Under the pieces are notes generated by a model. It worked only from the letters and a program-made list of their open reading frames with translations, was not told where the DNA came from and did no database searches. A program made the translations under genes and the position numbers. From Candidatus Competibacteraceae bacterium (GTDB taxonomy: Bacteria; Pseudomonadota; Gammaproteobacteria; Competibacterales; Competibacteraceae), in assembly GCA_020444985.1 (NCBI GenBank), contig JAGRHK010000061.1, forward strand, positions 1 to 7,890: a stretch of DNA of 7,890 bases. Direction: 5' to 3'. Shown here piece after piece: positions 1 to 6,111 of the stretch (positions within the stretch are counted from its first letter, which is position 1; each line of letters begins with the position of its first letter).

Positions 1-333
1 GGTGTCGACCGCCTTGCGGTCAATATCGAATTCAGTCGCCAGAATTTGCAGAAACCGCTGTCGACCCTGGGCGCTTAATGATAAATAAGCGCGCCCCAGA
101 TTGGCGGCGCGGGCCCGTGCGGATACTTCGCCGCCCCGCGCTTCCAGACAGTCGCGCATCTGGGCTTTCAGGGCCTCCGCATCCTTTTCAGGCAGGTTGG
201 AGCCGGGAGTCGCTGAAAACAGCCCTTCTCGCCAATCGGCCATTTCCCGCCAGGCTTCGCGGAGATTGTCCATGGTGCGGTTCAGCAGGCTGGCGCGAGT
301 GATTTCAGCTTCACGGAGAGGCAGTTCGGTCAT
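1..333 (-). CDS. Malonyl-CoA decarboxylase, N-terminal part (runs off the left edge)
   Basis: This frame stays open from the ATG at 333 to base 1, giving the first 111 residues; the C-terminal part lies outside the window. The family converts malonyl-CoA to acetyl-CoA and CO2, and its N-terminal helical domain mediates oligomerisation. I recognise that domain from the stretch SARARAANLGRAYLSLSAQG (about residues 72-91) followed by RQRFLQILATEFDIDRKAVD, a typical pattern of small-residue and Arg-rich helices. The start is secure: an in-frame TGA (complement of 352-354) lies six codons upstream, with no other start codon between. No convincing Shine-Dalgarno sequence precedes it. It lies 104 bases downstream of the HDOD gene on the same strand, so it could be co-transcribed or have its own promoter in that gap; I see no terminator hairpin there. 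The catalytic GNAT-like domain is not visible, so activity cannot be judged. Confidence 0.85.
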   Translation of the reverse strand, partial: MTELPLREAEITRASLLNRTMDNLREAWREMADWREGLFSATPGSNLPEKDAEALKAQMRDCLEARGGEVSARARAANLGRAYLSLSAQGRQRFLQILATEFDIDRKAVDT

Positions 334-437
334 GACAGGGGCACCAAAGAGTCAGAGTCAACCATAATTATCTGATGAGTTAAGGATAGACATTTGTTCG
401 GAGTAAGAGCAGGGTATTTTCAGGTCTTCCGCTGAAT

Positions 438-1283
438 CTAACCCGCCATGATCACGCCATCCTCAAGCAAAATCTCTACTTCAGCCAAGGCGATTTCTCC
501 CAGTCCCAGCGTGTGCGCTTCTGGCAAGGCGGCCAAGGCAATGTTTGGATCCTTGCGCAAACCGATGCCCAGTTTTTCACAAGCCTGATCGGCCAAGCGG
601 ACAATGACCAGCAATATATTATCGCTATCATAGGGTTCCTTATGATGATCGCGGGCGACGATGCAGTATTCATCGGGCAGGTTCCAACGCTTCATGAGTA
701 CATATCCCTGGGCGTTATGCATGTTGCTATCCAACAATTCCTTCACCAGATTTTCCGGCATTTGCGCGTCAGTCAGTTGTTTGGTCGCTGACAGCTCGTC
801 GATCACGCGCAGAATTACCAGTTGGCCGATGTTATGCAGCAGACCGGCCATGAATGCATTATCGGCCTGCTGTTTGCAACCGCTGTGATGGGCCAGCCAT
901 TGACTGCTCAGCGCCGCAGCAAAGGCGTGTTGCCAGAGTTTCCCCGTGTAATGGCTCAATAGCGGGCTGCGGGTGAGATAGAGGCTGCGTTGCGAAACCG
1001 CCATGGCCAACATGGCGACTTTGCGGGCGCCAAGCCGGACGATTGCTTTCTGAATGGTGTTGATTTTTTGTAATCCCTTGTAGAACGATGAATTGGCGAC
1101 GCGCAAGATCTGGCTGGTCAACGCCTGATCGCCAATAATCATTTTTTCAAGGTCGGCTACCCGGGCGTTGCCATCCTGCAAGGCTTTTTGCAATTTCATC
1201 GCAACCGTCGGGAAAGCCAGCGATTGCAGCGTATCCATGGTGAGCGCCTGGATGAGCATATCTTGCAGTGAGCATTGAGCCAT
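438..1283 (-). CDS. HDOD-domain protein (signalling/regulatory output protein)
   Basis: The 281-residue protein is almost entirely one HDOD domain, a helical relative of HD phosphohydrolases usually found in signal transduction and lacking a full metal site. Recognisable parts are LAFPTVAMKLQKAL (about 22-35), the segment DQALTSQILRVANSSFYKG (about 52-70), INTIQKAIVRLGARKV (about 74-89) and NAFMAGLLHNIGQLVI (about 142-157). The usual LLHD of this last motif is LLHN here, consistent with no catalysis. Residues after about 215 form a helical tail of unknown role. There is no signal peptide or membrane segment, so it should be cytoplasmic. The start is supported by GGGAG (complement of 1290-1294) six bases before the ATG. 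It begins 53 bases after the stop of the upstream ATPase gene, suggesting co-transcription. HDOD proteins in other bacteria take part in motility, biofilm and c-di-GMP-linked control; that role here is inference from family and neighbour. Confidence 0.88.
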   Translation of the reverse strand: MAQCSLQDMLIQALTMDTLQSLAFPTVAMKLQKALQDGNARVADLEKMIIGDQALTSQILRVANSSFYKGLQKINTIQKAIVRLGARKVAMLAMAVSQRSLYLTRSPLLSHYTGKLWQHAFAAALSSQWLAHHSGCKQQADNAFMAGLLHNIGQLVILRVIDELSATKQLTDAQMPENLVKELLDSNMHNAQGYVLMKRWNLPDEYCIVARDHHKEPYDSDNILLVIVRLADQACEKLGIGLRKDPNIALAALPEAHTLGLGEIALAEVEILLEDGVIMAG

Positions 1284-1336
1284 TGTTCACTCCCACCTAT
1301 CAATGCGTGTGTTGCTGTTTCACGGTTGATTGCTTT

Positions 1337-3409
1337 TCATGTGATGCCGACCAGGCGTTTGATTTCCGTCAGCGGTCGGGGCTTTTCAAGGCGCGGCAAA
1401 TAACGGATGGCCTCCGTTAAAGTGGTTTCGCCTCGGGTCGCTTTGGCTAAACCATCTTCCAGCAGAGTCACCATGCCGGCATCCTCCAGACAAACTTGGC
1501 GAATATCGTGAGCCGTGCTTTTTTGAAGTATGGCGTCCTTGACCGCGATATTCAGAATAAGCAACTCAAAAATGCCGATGCGGCCCTGGTAGCCGGTGTG
1601 CCGACAGGCCGAACAACCGCGTCCCTGCTGGAAATGGGTTCCCTCCAGATCATGATGCTTGTAGCCCAGACGTTGCAGCTCGCTGGAGTTGGGCTGATAG
1701 GGTTCGGCGCAGTGGGGACAAACTCGGCGCAGCAATCGCTGGGCCAGCACGGCGACAACGGTTGAGGCAATCAGGAAGGTTTCGATATTCATATTCATCA
1801 GCCGCAACAAAGCGCCGGTGCTGTCTTCGGTATGGAAGGTCGTGAGCACCTTGTGGCCGGTCAATGCCGCCTGAATCGCAGCTTCCGCCGAGAAGCGGTC
1901 ACGAATTTCGCCCAAAATAATGACATCTGGATCCTGGCGCATGATGTGCGGCAGAGTGGTTTCAAAGGTCAGATCGATTTTCGGATTCAGTGAGCATTGC
2001 GCGATGCCTTCGATGACGAATTCTACCGGATCTTCCGCAGTGGTCACGCAACGATCAATGCTATTCAAATAGTTGACCGCGCTGTACAGCGTGGTGGTCT
2101 TACCGGTGCCAGTGGGGCCGGTGATGAGAATAATGCCGCTTGGCAATTCCAGCGCATCCTCATAAAAATGGCTCAGGGTGCGCGGAAACATATTGATCCG
2201 ATCCAATGGCATCAGTTGTGTCCTGCGCAGCAACCGCAGCACGATTTTTTCGCCATAGACCGTGACATAGATGGAAACCCGGACATCGATATTGCGACCG
2301 GTATTCGGATCTTCAAAAGTAATATGGCCGTCTTGATGATGCCGTCGTTCGGTGATGTCCGCTTTGCTCAGGATCTTGATGCGATTAATAAACGCCGAGG
2401 TCAGTTTTTTATCAATCGTTTTGTAAATTCCCAAGACGCCATCGCAGCGAAACCGGATGCGCAAGTCATTTTTCATGGGTTCGACATGAATGTCGCTGAC
2501 CTGAGTTTGGATGGCGTCCAGCAACATGGTATTCACCAGGGCCACCACTTGACTGGTATCGTCGATTTGGATGGCCGGTTTGGCGAGTGTCTGATAATGG
2601 CGCTGATAAGCCTCGATGGTTTCACGGATAATCCGTTTACTGGCAATCAACGGCATCAGATCGGTTCCGAACAGCCGTGCCGCTTCCTGACGAGCGCGCT
2701 GATCGAGAGGGTCGGCAAAAGCAACCAGAACCTGGTTATTCTTGACGTGCAGCGGCAGAAAATGTCGCTGCAGAAACCAGTCGGGATTGGCTTTCTCCAT
2801 CAGTTTGCGGTCGACGTCGCTCAAGTCGGGCTTGACCTGAGGGAACCCCAGTTGATCAGCCAACACATCAACCAGCTTGTTTTCCTCAATAAAGTGGTTT
2901 TCCAGGAGGATGTCGCCCAACTTCTTGCCTTTTCCAGACTCCTGTTGCAAAGCCAAAGCCGCCCGCAGATCCTGTTCCCGCAGAAAACCCAGTTCTACCA
3001 GCAGGGCGCCAATGCGCACCGAAATCCGATGTTTGCGCAGGGTGTTGCGTTGTTGTTCCAGACTGACGTAACCAATTTCATTGAGAACGCTGAGCAAGGA
3101 CTTTTCTGTGGAAAGCTTGGCGCGCACCCGTATTGCATAGGCGAGTTGCTGATCGGTGATAATCCCGTCCTCTACCAGAAATTTGGCGATTTCCAGACCG
3201 GTGTCATTGACTCGCGGAAATGGACTGGGCGCTGATTCCAGGCGAGCAGGGGGCAGCGTTGCCTGGGAGGCGACAGACGTGGCTTCCGGACGAGCGGTGG
3301 GCGATTCACCGGAATCCAACTGATGCTGCGGGAGCGCTGGGTCGGTCGCTTGTGGCAACGTCTCCGTGGGTAGATCAGGCGAAGCAGGGCGTTGGGTTGG
3401 CGCAGACAT
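1337..3409 (-). CDS. GspE/PilB/MshE-type secretion or pilus assembly ATPase with tandem MshEN-like N-terminal repeats
   Basis: This cytoplasmic hexameric ATPase family powers type II secretion or type IV pilus extension. Numbering from ATG 3409 (690 residues): 1-66 are Pro/Ser/Thr-rich and probably disordered. Residues 72-128 are a degenerate, and 132-186 a near-canonical, MshEN-like (GspE N-terminal) unit; the MshEN of MshE binds cyclic di-GMP. The motor follows with Walker A GPTGTGKT (431-438), Asp box AEDPVE (458-463), Walker B DPDVIILGEIRD (493-504) and His box GHKVLTTFHTED (518-529). C564/C567 and C599/C602 form the four-cysteine zinc site of assembly-type ATPases, which PilT-type retraction ATPases lack. 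Everything needed for activity appears present. I chose 3409 because GAGGT (complement of 3415-3419) lies five bases upstream; the in-frame ATG at 3421 overlaps that site and has no Shine-Dalgarno of its own. No other pilus or secretion gene is in the window, so the machine it serves (GspE, PilB or MshE type) is unresolved. Confidence 0.93.
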   Translation of the reverse strand: MSAPTQRPASPDLPTETLPQATDPALPQHQLDSGESPTARPEATSVASQATLPPARLESAPSPFPRVNDTGLEIAKFLVEDGIITDQQLAYAIRVRAKLSTEKSLLSVLNEIGYVSLEQQRNTLRKHRISVRIGALLVELGFLREQDLRAALALQQESGKGKKLGDILLENHFIEENKLVDVLADQLGFPQVKPDLSDVDRKLMEKANPDWFLQRHFLPLHVKNNQVLVAFADPLDQRARQEAARLFGTDLMPLIASKRIIRETIEAYQRHYQTLAKPAIQIDDTSQVVALVNTMLLDAIQTQVSDIHVEPMKNDLRIRFRCDGVLGIYKTIDKKLTSAFINRIKILSKADITERRHHQDGHITFEDPNTGRNIDVRVSIYVTVYGEKIVLRLLRRTQLMPLDRINMFPRTLSHFYEDALELPSGIILITGPTGTGKTTTLYSAVNYLNSIDRCVTTAEDPVEFVIEGIAQCSLNPKIDLTFETTLPHIMRQDPDVIILGEIRDRFSAEAAIQAALTGHKVLTTFHTEDSTGALLRLMNMNIETFLIASTVVAVLAQRLLRRVCPHCAEPYQPNSSELQRLGYKHHDLEGTHFQQGRGCSACRHTGYQGRIGIFELLILNIAVKDAILQKSTAHDIRQVCLEDAGMVTLLEDGLAKATRGETTLTEAIRYLPRLEKPRPLTEIKRLVGIT

Positions 3410-3414
3410 GGGCA

Positions 3415-3419
3415 ACCTC
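3415..3419 (-). promoter_or_regulatory. Ribosome binding site deciding the ATPase start
   Basis: On the minus strand GAGGT lies five bases before the ATG at 3409. It overlaps the alternative in-frame ATG at 3421-3419, which has no purine-rich site of its own, so translation more likely begins at 3409. Confidence 0.55.
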
Positions 3420-3561
3420 ATGGATGCAATGCGAAGGTGTGGTTATATTTCAGCATAATTACTAATGTTTAGCGAATCCGGCCGCTCCGCTCTTATCCCA
3501 GATTAGGCTGTAGTACAATATTATCGGATTTGCTAAAACTGATAAGATCAACCAACCTAAA

Positions 3562-3600
3562 AGCCTACATGTAGCAAATACCGGGCCAATCTAGCCTACA
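3562..3600. repeat. Short palindrome and 31-base-spaced direct repeat, possible operator
   Basis: AGCCTACA occurs at 3562-3569 and again at 3593-3600, 31 bases apart, about three helical turns. The first copy overlaps a perfect 10-base palindrome, CTACATGTAG, at 3565-3574. A shorter inverted copy of its core, TAGGCT, lies at 3504-3509. All are in the divergent intergenic region 66-160 bases before the rightward start at 3666, a position suited to a regulator site. They are short enough that chance is possible. Confidence 0.3.
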
Positions 3601-3654
3601 ATTAGACCAATCGGGTAACCAATCCTTGGTTTCTCACGGGTTGTCCGGATTTAT

Positions 3655-3658
3655 GGAG
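3655..3658 (+). promoter_or_regulatory. Ribosome binding site deciding between adjacent ATG codons
   Basis: GGAG lies four bases before the ATG at 3663 and seven before the ATG at 3666. The seven-base spacing is the more usual one, so 3666 is preferred; the choice changes the protein by one residue. Confidence 0.5.
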
Positions 3659-3665
3659 ACTGATG

Positions 3666-4946
3666 ATGTCCACGCTTGCGGTCCGCGTTTCGGAAGATCC
3701 CCATCGCCCAATTGGGCATGCCATTGTAACGATTGATGGTTTGCCTCATACCTTGGAGACTTTCATATTCGCCATTAACCGCCATGGTTTTGCCGCCAAT
3801 CATCTTGGGTCGGACGGTTGGCAAGGCGCGGAATGCTGGTTGCAGCCGGAAGAAGCGTGGTATGACGGAGACTCATTCAAATTCGTCATCGATCCTGATC
3901 TGGTGTTCCAACTGGAAAACATGCCTTATCAGATCGCGGTGCGCGGCCAGGGACTGGACCATACGGTTACCGTGACTTTTGTCTGGCCGCTGGAGCTGGC
4001 GATTGAGGAAGATATGGCGACCACGACCCGACGGCTCGTGGTCAGCGGCGCGCGCGTCGGCGCCCGTCTCAAACCGCCCCCGCAACCGATTCCGGAACCC
4101 GCGTTGCCGGAAGTACGCAGCGTTGATGTGCCCATCCCTGATTTACCTATTCCCGAGATCGGCGGCGATCTGAATGATGAAAATCAGGATTTATCAACGC
4201 ATCCAGCTCCACCCTTGTCCGGATCTTCGGAAGATGAGCGCCTGGCCCGCGAGGTGGTGAATGAATCCAGACGATCGTCCTTGGACCCGGATGTCATCAG
4301 AGACGCCAGAGACACTGCGCCCACCCGGCGCGTCGATGGGCGGCTTGTCTCAACGCCCCTGGGTAGCGAAGAGCGTGTCTTTGGCAAGCCAAATGGCGTG
4401 CCGGAAGGACTGGCGCAAGAATTTCGCCCACCGCAGTCGTCGCCACCGCCGCTTGCTACGCCTTCACCGCCCTTCCCACCAACGCTGTCGCCTTTGCCAG
4501 CCGCGCCACCCCCACCGGACCCAGCAGGCGAAGATGGGAAGCCACGCGGCAAGAGCGGATTGCTCCTTGGCTTGGGCGTCGTCGCCGCGTTGGCGGCGCT
4601 AGGCGGTACTGGGTGGTGGATTATGCAGCGTTCCAACACCACCGCGCCGGTCGCTGCGACGCAACCTGCAGAGCAGGCAGATGTTCGGCAAGACTCCTTG
4701 AAACGGGCATCGGAGCTGGAGTCCGTACCGGCTCCAGAACCCGTACCGGCTCCGGAACCGGTGCCGGCTCCAGAACCCGTACCGGCCCCAGAGCCTGTGC
4801 CAGCCCCGGAGCCTGTACCGTCCGAATCCGCGTCGGCTGCAAAGTCACGCGCCGGATCCAAACACAGCCTGGAGGAAGAGTTAAATTCGCAGTTCGATTC
4901 GACTACGCAAGAACTGGAGCAGCGATTGCGTCAAAGAACGCCTTGA
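3666..4946 (+). CDS. Single-pass membrane protein with N-terminal globular domain, Pro-rich linker and VPAPEP repeats; function unknown
   Basis: I do not recognise this 426-residue protein. Residues 1 to about 125 look like a beta-rich globular domain (for example WQGAECWLQPEEAWYDGD and DHTVTVTFVWPLELAIEED). Residues about 130-295 are a low-complexity Pro/Ser/Asp-rich linker. A single strong transmembrane helix spans about 298-320 (GLLLGLGVVAALAALGG, then GWWIM). It is preceded by KPRGKSG, so by the positive-inside rule the N-terminus is cytoplasmic and the C-terminus periplasmic. After it come an acidic stretch, five VPAPEP repeats (residues 354-383) and a charged, possibly helical tail from about 400 (SLEEELNSQF...ELEQRLRQR). 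There is no signal peptide. It is first of four co-directional genes, 76 bases before the TAXI gene. The layout (cytoplasmic domain, linker, helix, extended periplasmic segment) suggests linking a cytoplasmic process to the envelope, which is inference. A TonB-like role is unlikely because the helix is central and no TonB C-terminal domain is seen. Confidence 0.8.
   Translation: MSTLAVRVSEDPHRPIGHAIVTIDGLPHTLETFIFAINRHGFAANHLGSDGWQGAECWLQPEEAWYDGDSFKFVIDPDLVFQLENMPYQIAVRGQGLDHTVTVTFVWPLELAIEEDMATTTRRLVVSGARVGARLKPPPQPIPEPALPEVRSVDVPIPDLPIPEIGGDLNDENQDLSTHPAPPLSGSSEDERLAREVVNESRRSSLDPDVIRDARDTAPTRRVDGRLVSTPLGSEERVFGKPNGVPEGLAQEFRPPQSSPPPLATPSPPFPPTLSPLPAAPPPPDPAGEDGKPRGKSGLLLGLGVVAALAALGGTGWWIMQRSNTTAPVAATQPAEQADVRQDSLKRASELESVPAPEPVPAPEPVPAPEPVPAPEPVPAPEPVPSESASAAKSRAGSKHSLEEELNSQFDSTTQELEQRLRQRTP
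4725..4814 (+). repeat. Five 18-base tandem repeats encoding VPAPEP
   Basis: Five in-frame 18-base units start at 4725, 4743, 4761, 4779 and 4797, each encoding VPAPEP, followed by a further VP at 4815-4820. The protein repeat is perfect while the DNA copies differ at synonymous third positions (GTA/GTG, CCG/CCA, GAA/GAG, CCC/CCG/CCT). This points to selection on the peptide rather than very recent duplication. Such Pro-Glu repeats form stiff extended segments; here it lies just after the transmembrane helix on the predicted periplasmic side. Confidence 0.9.
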
Positions 4947-5022
4947 GTATGGTGAGCACATCAAGCTTCAGGGAACTGCTGTCCGCTATTGACTGCTCCC
5001 CGTTCCAGGAGTCCCTACTTTT

Positions 5023-6078
5023 ATGAAACGTTTTTTCATTGGCAGTCTGCTGTTATTGCTCAATTTGATGGTTTGGACGCCGGCCATGGCGGCTGGCGCC
5101 AATACGCAACCCATTGGCATGGTCACCGGTTCCAAGACCGGTACCTATATTCAGTTTGGCAACGATATTGCCGGAGTTGCGAAAACAGCGGGCCTGGATA
5201 TTCTGGTGAAAGATTCCCGTGGCTCCATTGACAATATCCGGCGTATGAACAGCAAGGAAAATGCGGCATTGGGGATTGTGCAATCCGATGTGTTGGGATT
5301 TCTGAGCCGCTCCGAAAGTCCGGAAATGCGTCAGCTTGCTGGTCGGTTGCGTTTGATTTTTCCATTTTATAATGAAGAAGTGCATTTGTTGGCCAATCAA
5401 TCCATTCAATCATTTGGCGATCTTCAAGGTAAACGGGTTGTCGTTGGTGAGGAAGGCAGTGGAAATTGGTTGACCGCGATCAATCTTTTACAACTGACTG
5501 GAATTAAGCCAGCGGAATTGCTGCAAATTGCGCCTTTGCCGGGAGTGACGGCCGTGCTCAAAGGCGAAGCGGATGCGATGTTTTATGTGGCGGGCAAACC
5601 CGTCAGCCTGTTCACCAAAGTGGGCAACTTGATCAACAAACCGGAATTCGCAGCGATGCTGGCGAATGTCCATTTCGTGCCGCTTGATGATCCACAGATG
5701 CTGCGTGAATATGCGGCTGCTCGAATTGGTCCAGCCGACTACGAATGGCTGGAGCGCGAAACGCCAACGATTGCAGTAAAAGCAGTGCTGATGAGCTTCG
5801 ACTTTTCCAGCAAGCAGAGCGCTTACTTCGTACAACGCTGCAAGCAGTTGGCGGAGCTGGGTCAAGCCATCCGCGCGAACCTCGACGCACTGCGGCAAAC
5901 CGGCCATGCCAAGTGGAAGGAAGTCAACCTGGAGGAAAAAGTCGGCATCTGGACCCTCGATTCGTGCTCCCGTGATTCGTCCAAGAGCAGCGACTCGAAG
6001 GTTGATCTCAGCCGCGAATTGGAAAAATTATTACTGAATCAGCAGGAAGGACCTTATAGGGTCCTTCCGGCCGCCTGA
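5023..6078 (+). CDS. TAXI-type periplasmic solute-binding protein (TRAP transporter family)
   Basis: This 351-residue protein has a clear signal peptide: Lys/Arg start, Leu-rich core (MKRFFIGSLLLLLNLMVW), with likely cleavage after AMA near residue 23. The rest matches TAXI binding proteins: VTGSKTGTYIQFGNDIA (about 34-50), DSRGSIDNIRRMNSKENAAL (about 64-83) leading into GIVQSDV, VGEEGSGNWLTAINLL (about 141-156), and DAMFYVAGKP (about 184-193). In known systems such proteins capture small ligands, often dicarboxylates or glutamate, for a fused TRAP permease. No permease gene lies in the visible part of this cluster, so it may act as a sensor or accessory ligand binder, or work with a distant permease. 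The C-terminus, about residues 310-351, is charged and Ser-rich and probably extends past the usual fold. AGGAG at 5007-5011, eleven bases upstream, is a usable though distant ribosome site. It follows the membrane-protein gene by 76 bases and precedes the next exported protein by 33. Confidence 0.88.
   Translation: MKRFFIGSLLLLLNLMVWTPAMAAGANTQPIGMVTGSKTGTYIQFGNDIAGVAKTAGLDILVKDSRGSIDNIRRMNSKENAALGIVQSDVLGFLSRSESPEMRQLAGRLRLIFPFYNEEVHLLANQSIQSFGDLQGKRVVVGEEGSGNWLTAINLLQLTGIKPAELLQIAPLPGVTAVLKGEADAMFYVAGKPVSLFTKVGNLINKPEFAAMLANVHFVPLDDPQMLREYAAARIGPADYEWLERETPTIAVKAVLMSFDFSSKQSAYFVQRCKQLAELGQAIRANLDALRQTGHAKWKEVNLEEKVGIWTLDSCSRDSSKSSDSKVDLSRELEKLLLNQQEGPYRVLPAA
6045..6068 (+). other. Strong stem-loop at the 3' end of the TAXI gene
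   Basis: GGAAGGACC (6045-6053) and GGTCCTTCC (6060-6068) are perfect 9-base inverted repeats around a six-base loop, TTATAG. The stem lies in the last codons of the TAXI gene, just before its stop at 6076-6078. No T-run follows, so it is not a standard intrinsic terminator. It could protect the upstream mRNA from 3' exonucleases and raise the binding protein's level over downstream genes, as stem-loops after binding-protein genes do in other transport operons; that role is inference. Confidence 0.6.
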
Positions 6079-6097
6079 ACTCCATTATTGATGACTT

Positions 6098-6103
6098 GGG
6101 GAG
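6098..6103 (+). promoter_or_regulatory. Ribosome binding site deciding the start of the small exported protein
   Basis: GGGGAG lies eight bases before the ATG at 6112, an excellent match. The upstream in-frame TTG (6088) and ATG (6091) have no such site, and starting at 6112 gives a clean signal peptide. Confidence 0.75.
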
Positions 6104-6111
6104 AAGCATTG

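Larger units (their letters stand above)
3410..3665. promoter_or_regulatory. Divergent intergenic region, presumed promoters for both operons
   Basis: This 256-base stretch separates the leftward ATPase gene from the rightward envelope operon and is visibly more AT-rich than its surroundings at about 3440-3475 and 3510-3560. It must hold promoters for both directions if each operon starts here. I found no sigma-70 promoter with both hexamers good: TACAAT at 3514-3519 could be a plus-strand -10, but the matching -35 position (TCTTAT) is poor. There is no clear -24/-12 (sigma-54) element. CCAATC occurs three times (3586, 3607, 3619), next to the repeats listed separately. I see no RNA gene or small ORF with a good start site. 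Confidence 0.4.

Noticed and set aside
78..367. Two plus-strand open frames over the left end
   Set aside because: They lie opposite a clear malonyl-CoA decarboxylase N-terminus and have no recognisable content.
1997..3235. Long plus-strand open frame (412 codons) antisense to the ATPase gene
   Set aside because: The opposite frame encodes an intact ATPase with all motifs. The antisense product shows no domain, and nothing upstream looks like a convincing ribosome site; it is a codon-bias shadow.
4725..4814. CRISPR-like repeat array
   Set aside because: The 18-base units are contiguous, in frame and without spacers, so they are a coding tandem repeat.
4184..4861. Minus-strand open frame (225 codons) with Gly-Thr-Gly-Ser-Ala repeats
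   Set aside because: It is the reverse reading of the Pro-rich linker and VPAPEP repeats of the membrane protein; the low complexity explains both its length and its repeats.
3666..4946. TonB-like energy-transducing protein
   Set aside because: TonB has an N-terminal membrane anchor and a folded C-terminal domain. Here the helix is central and the C-terminus is a short charged tail.
4972..5006. Hairpin between GGAAC (4972-4976) and GTTCC (5002-5006) before the TAXI gene
   Set aside because: Only five pairs with a 25-base loop; not distinguishable from chance.
4613..5026. Plus-strand open frame of 137 codons overlapping the end of the membrane-protein gene
   Set aside because: It is an out-of-frame reading of the repeat region, rich in Arg-Thr-Gly, with no family features.
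6045..6068. Intrinsic transcription terminator ending the operon
   Set aside because: The stem is strong but no T-run follows, and the next gene has an excellent ribosome site 30 bases later on the same strand.
6088..6111. Upstream TTG/ATG start for the small exported protein
   Set aside because: It would put a polar segment in front of the signal peptide, and the GGGGAG site fits only the ATG at 6112.
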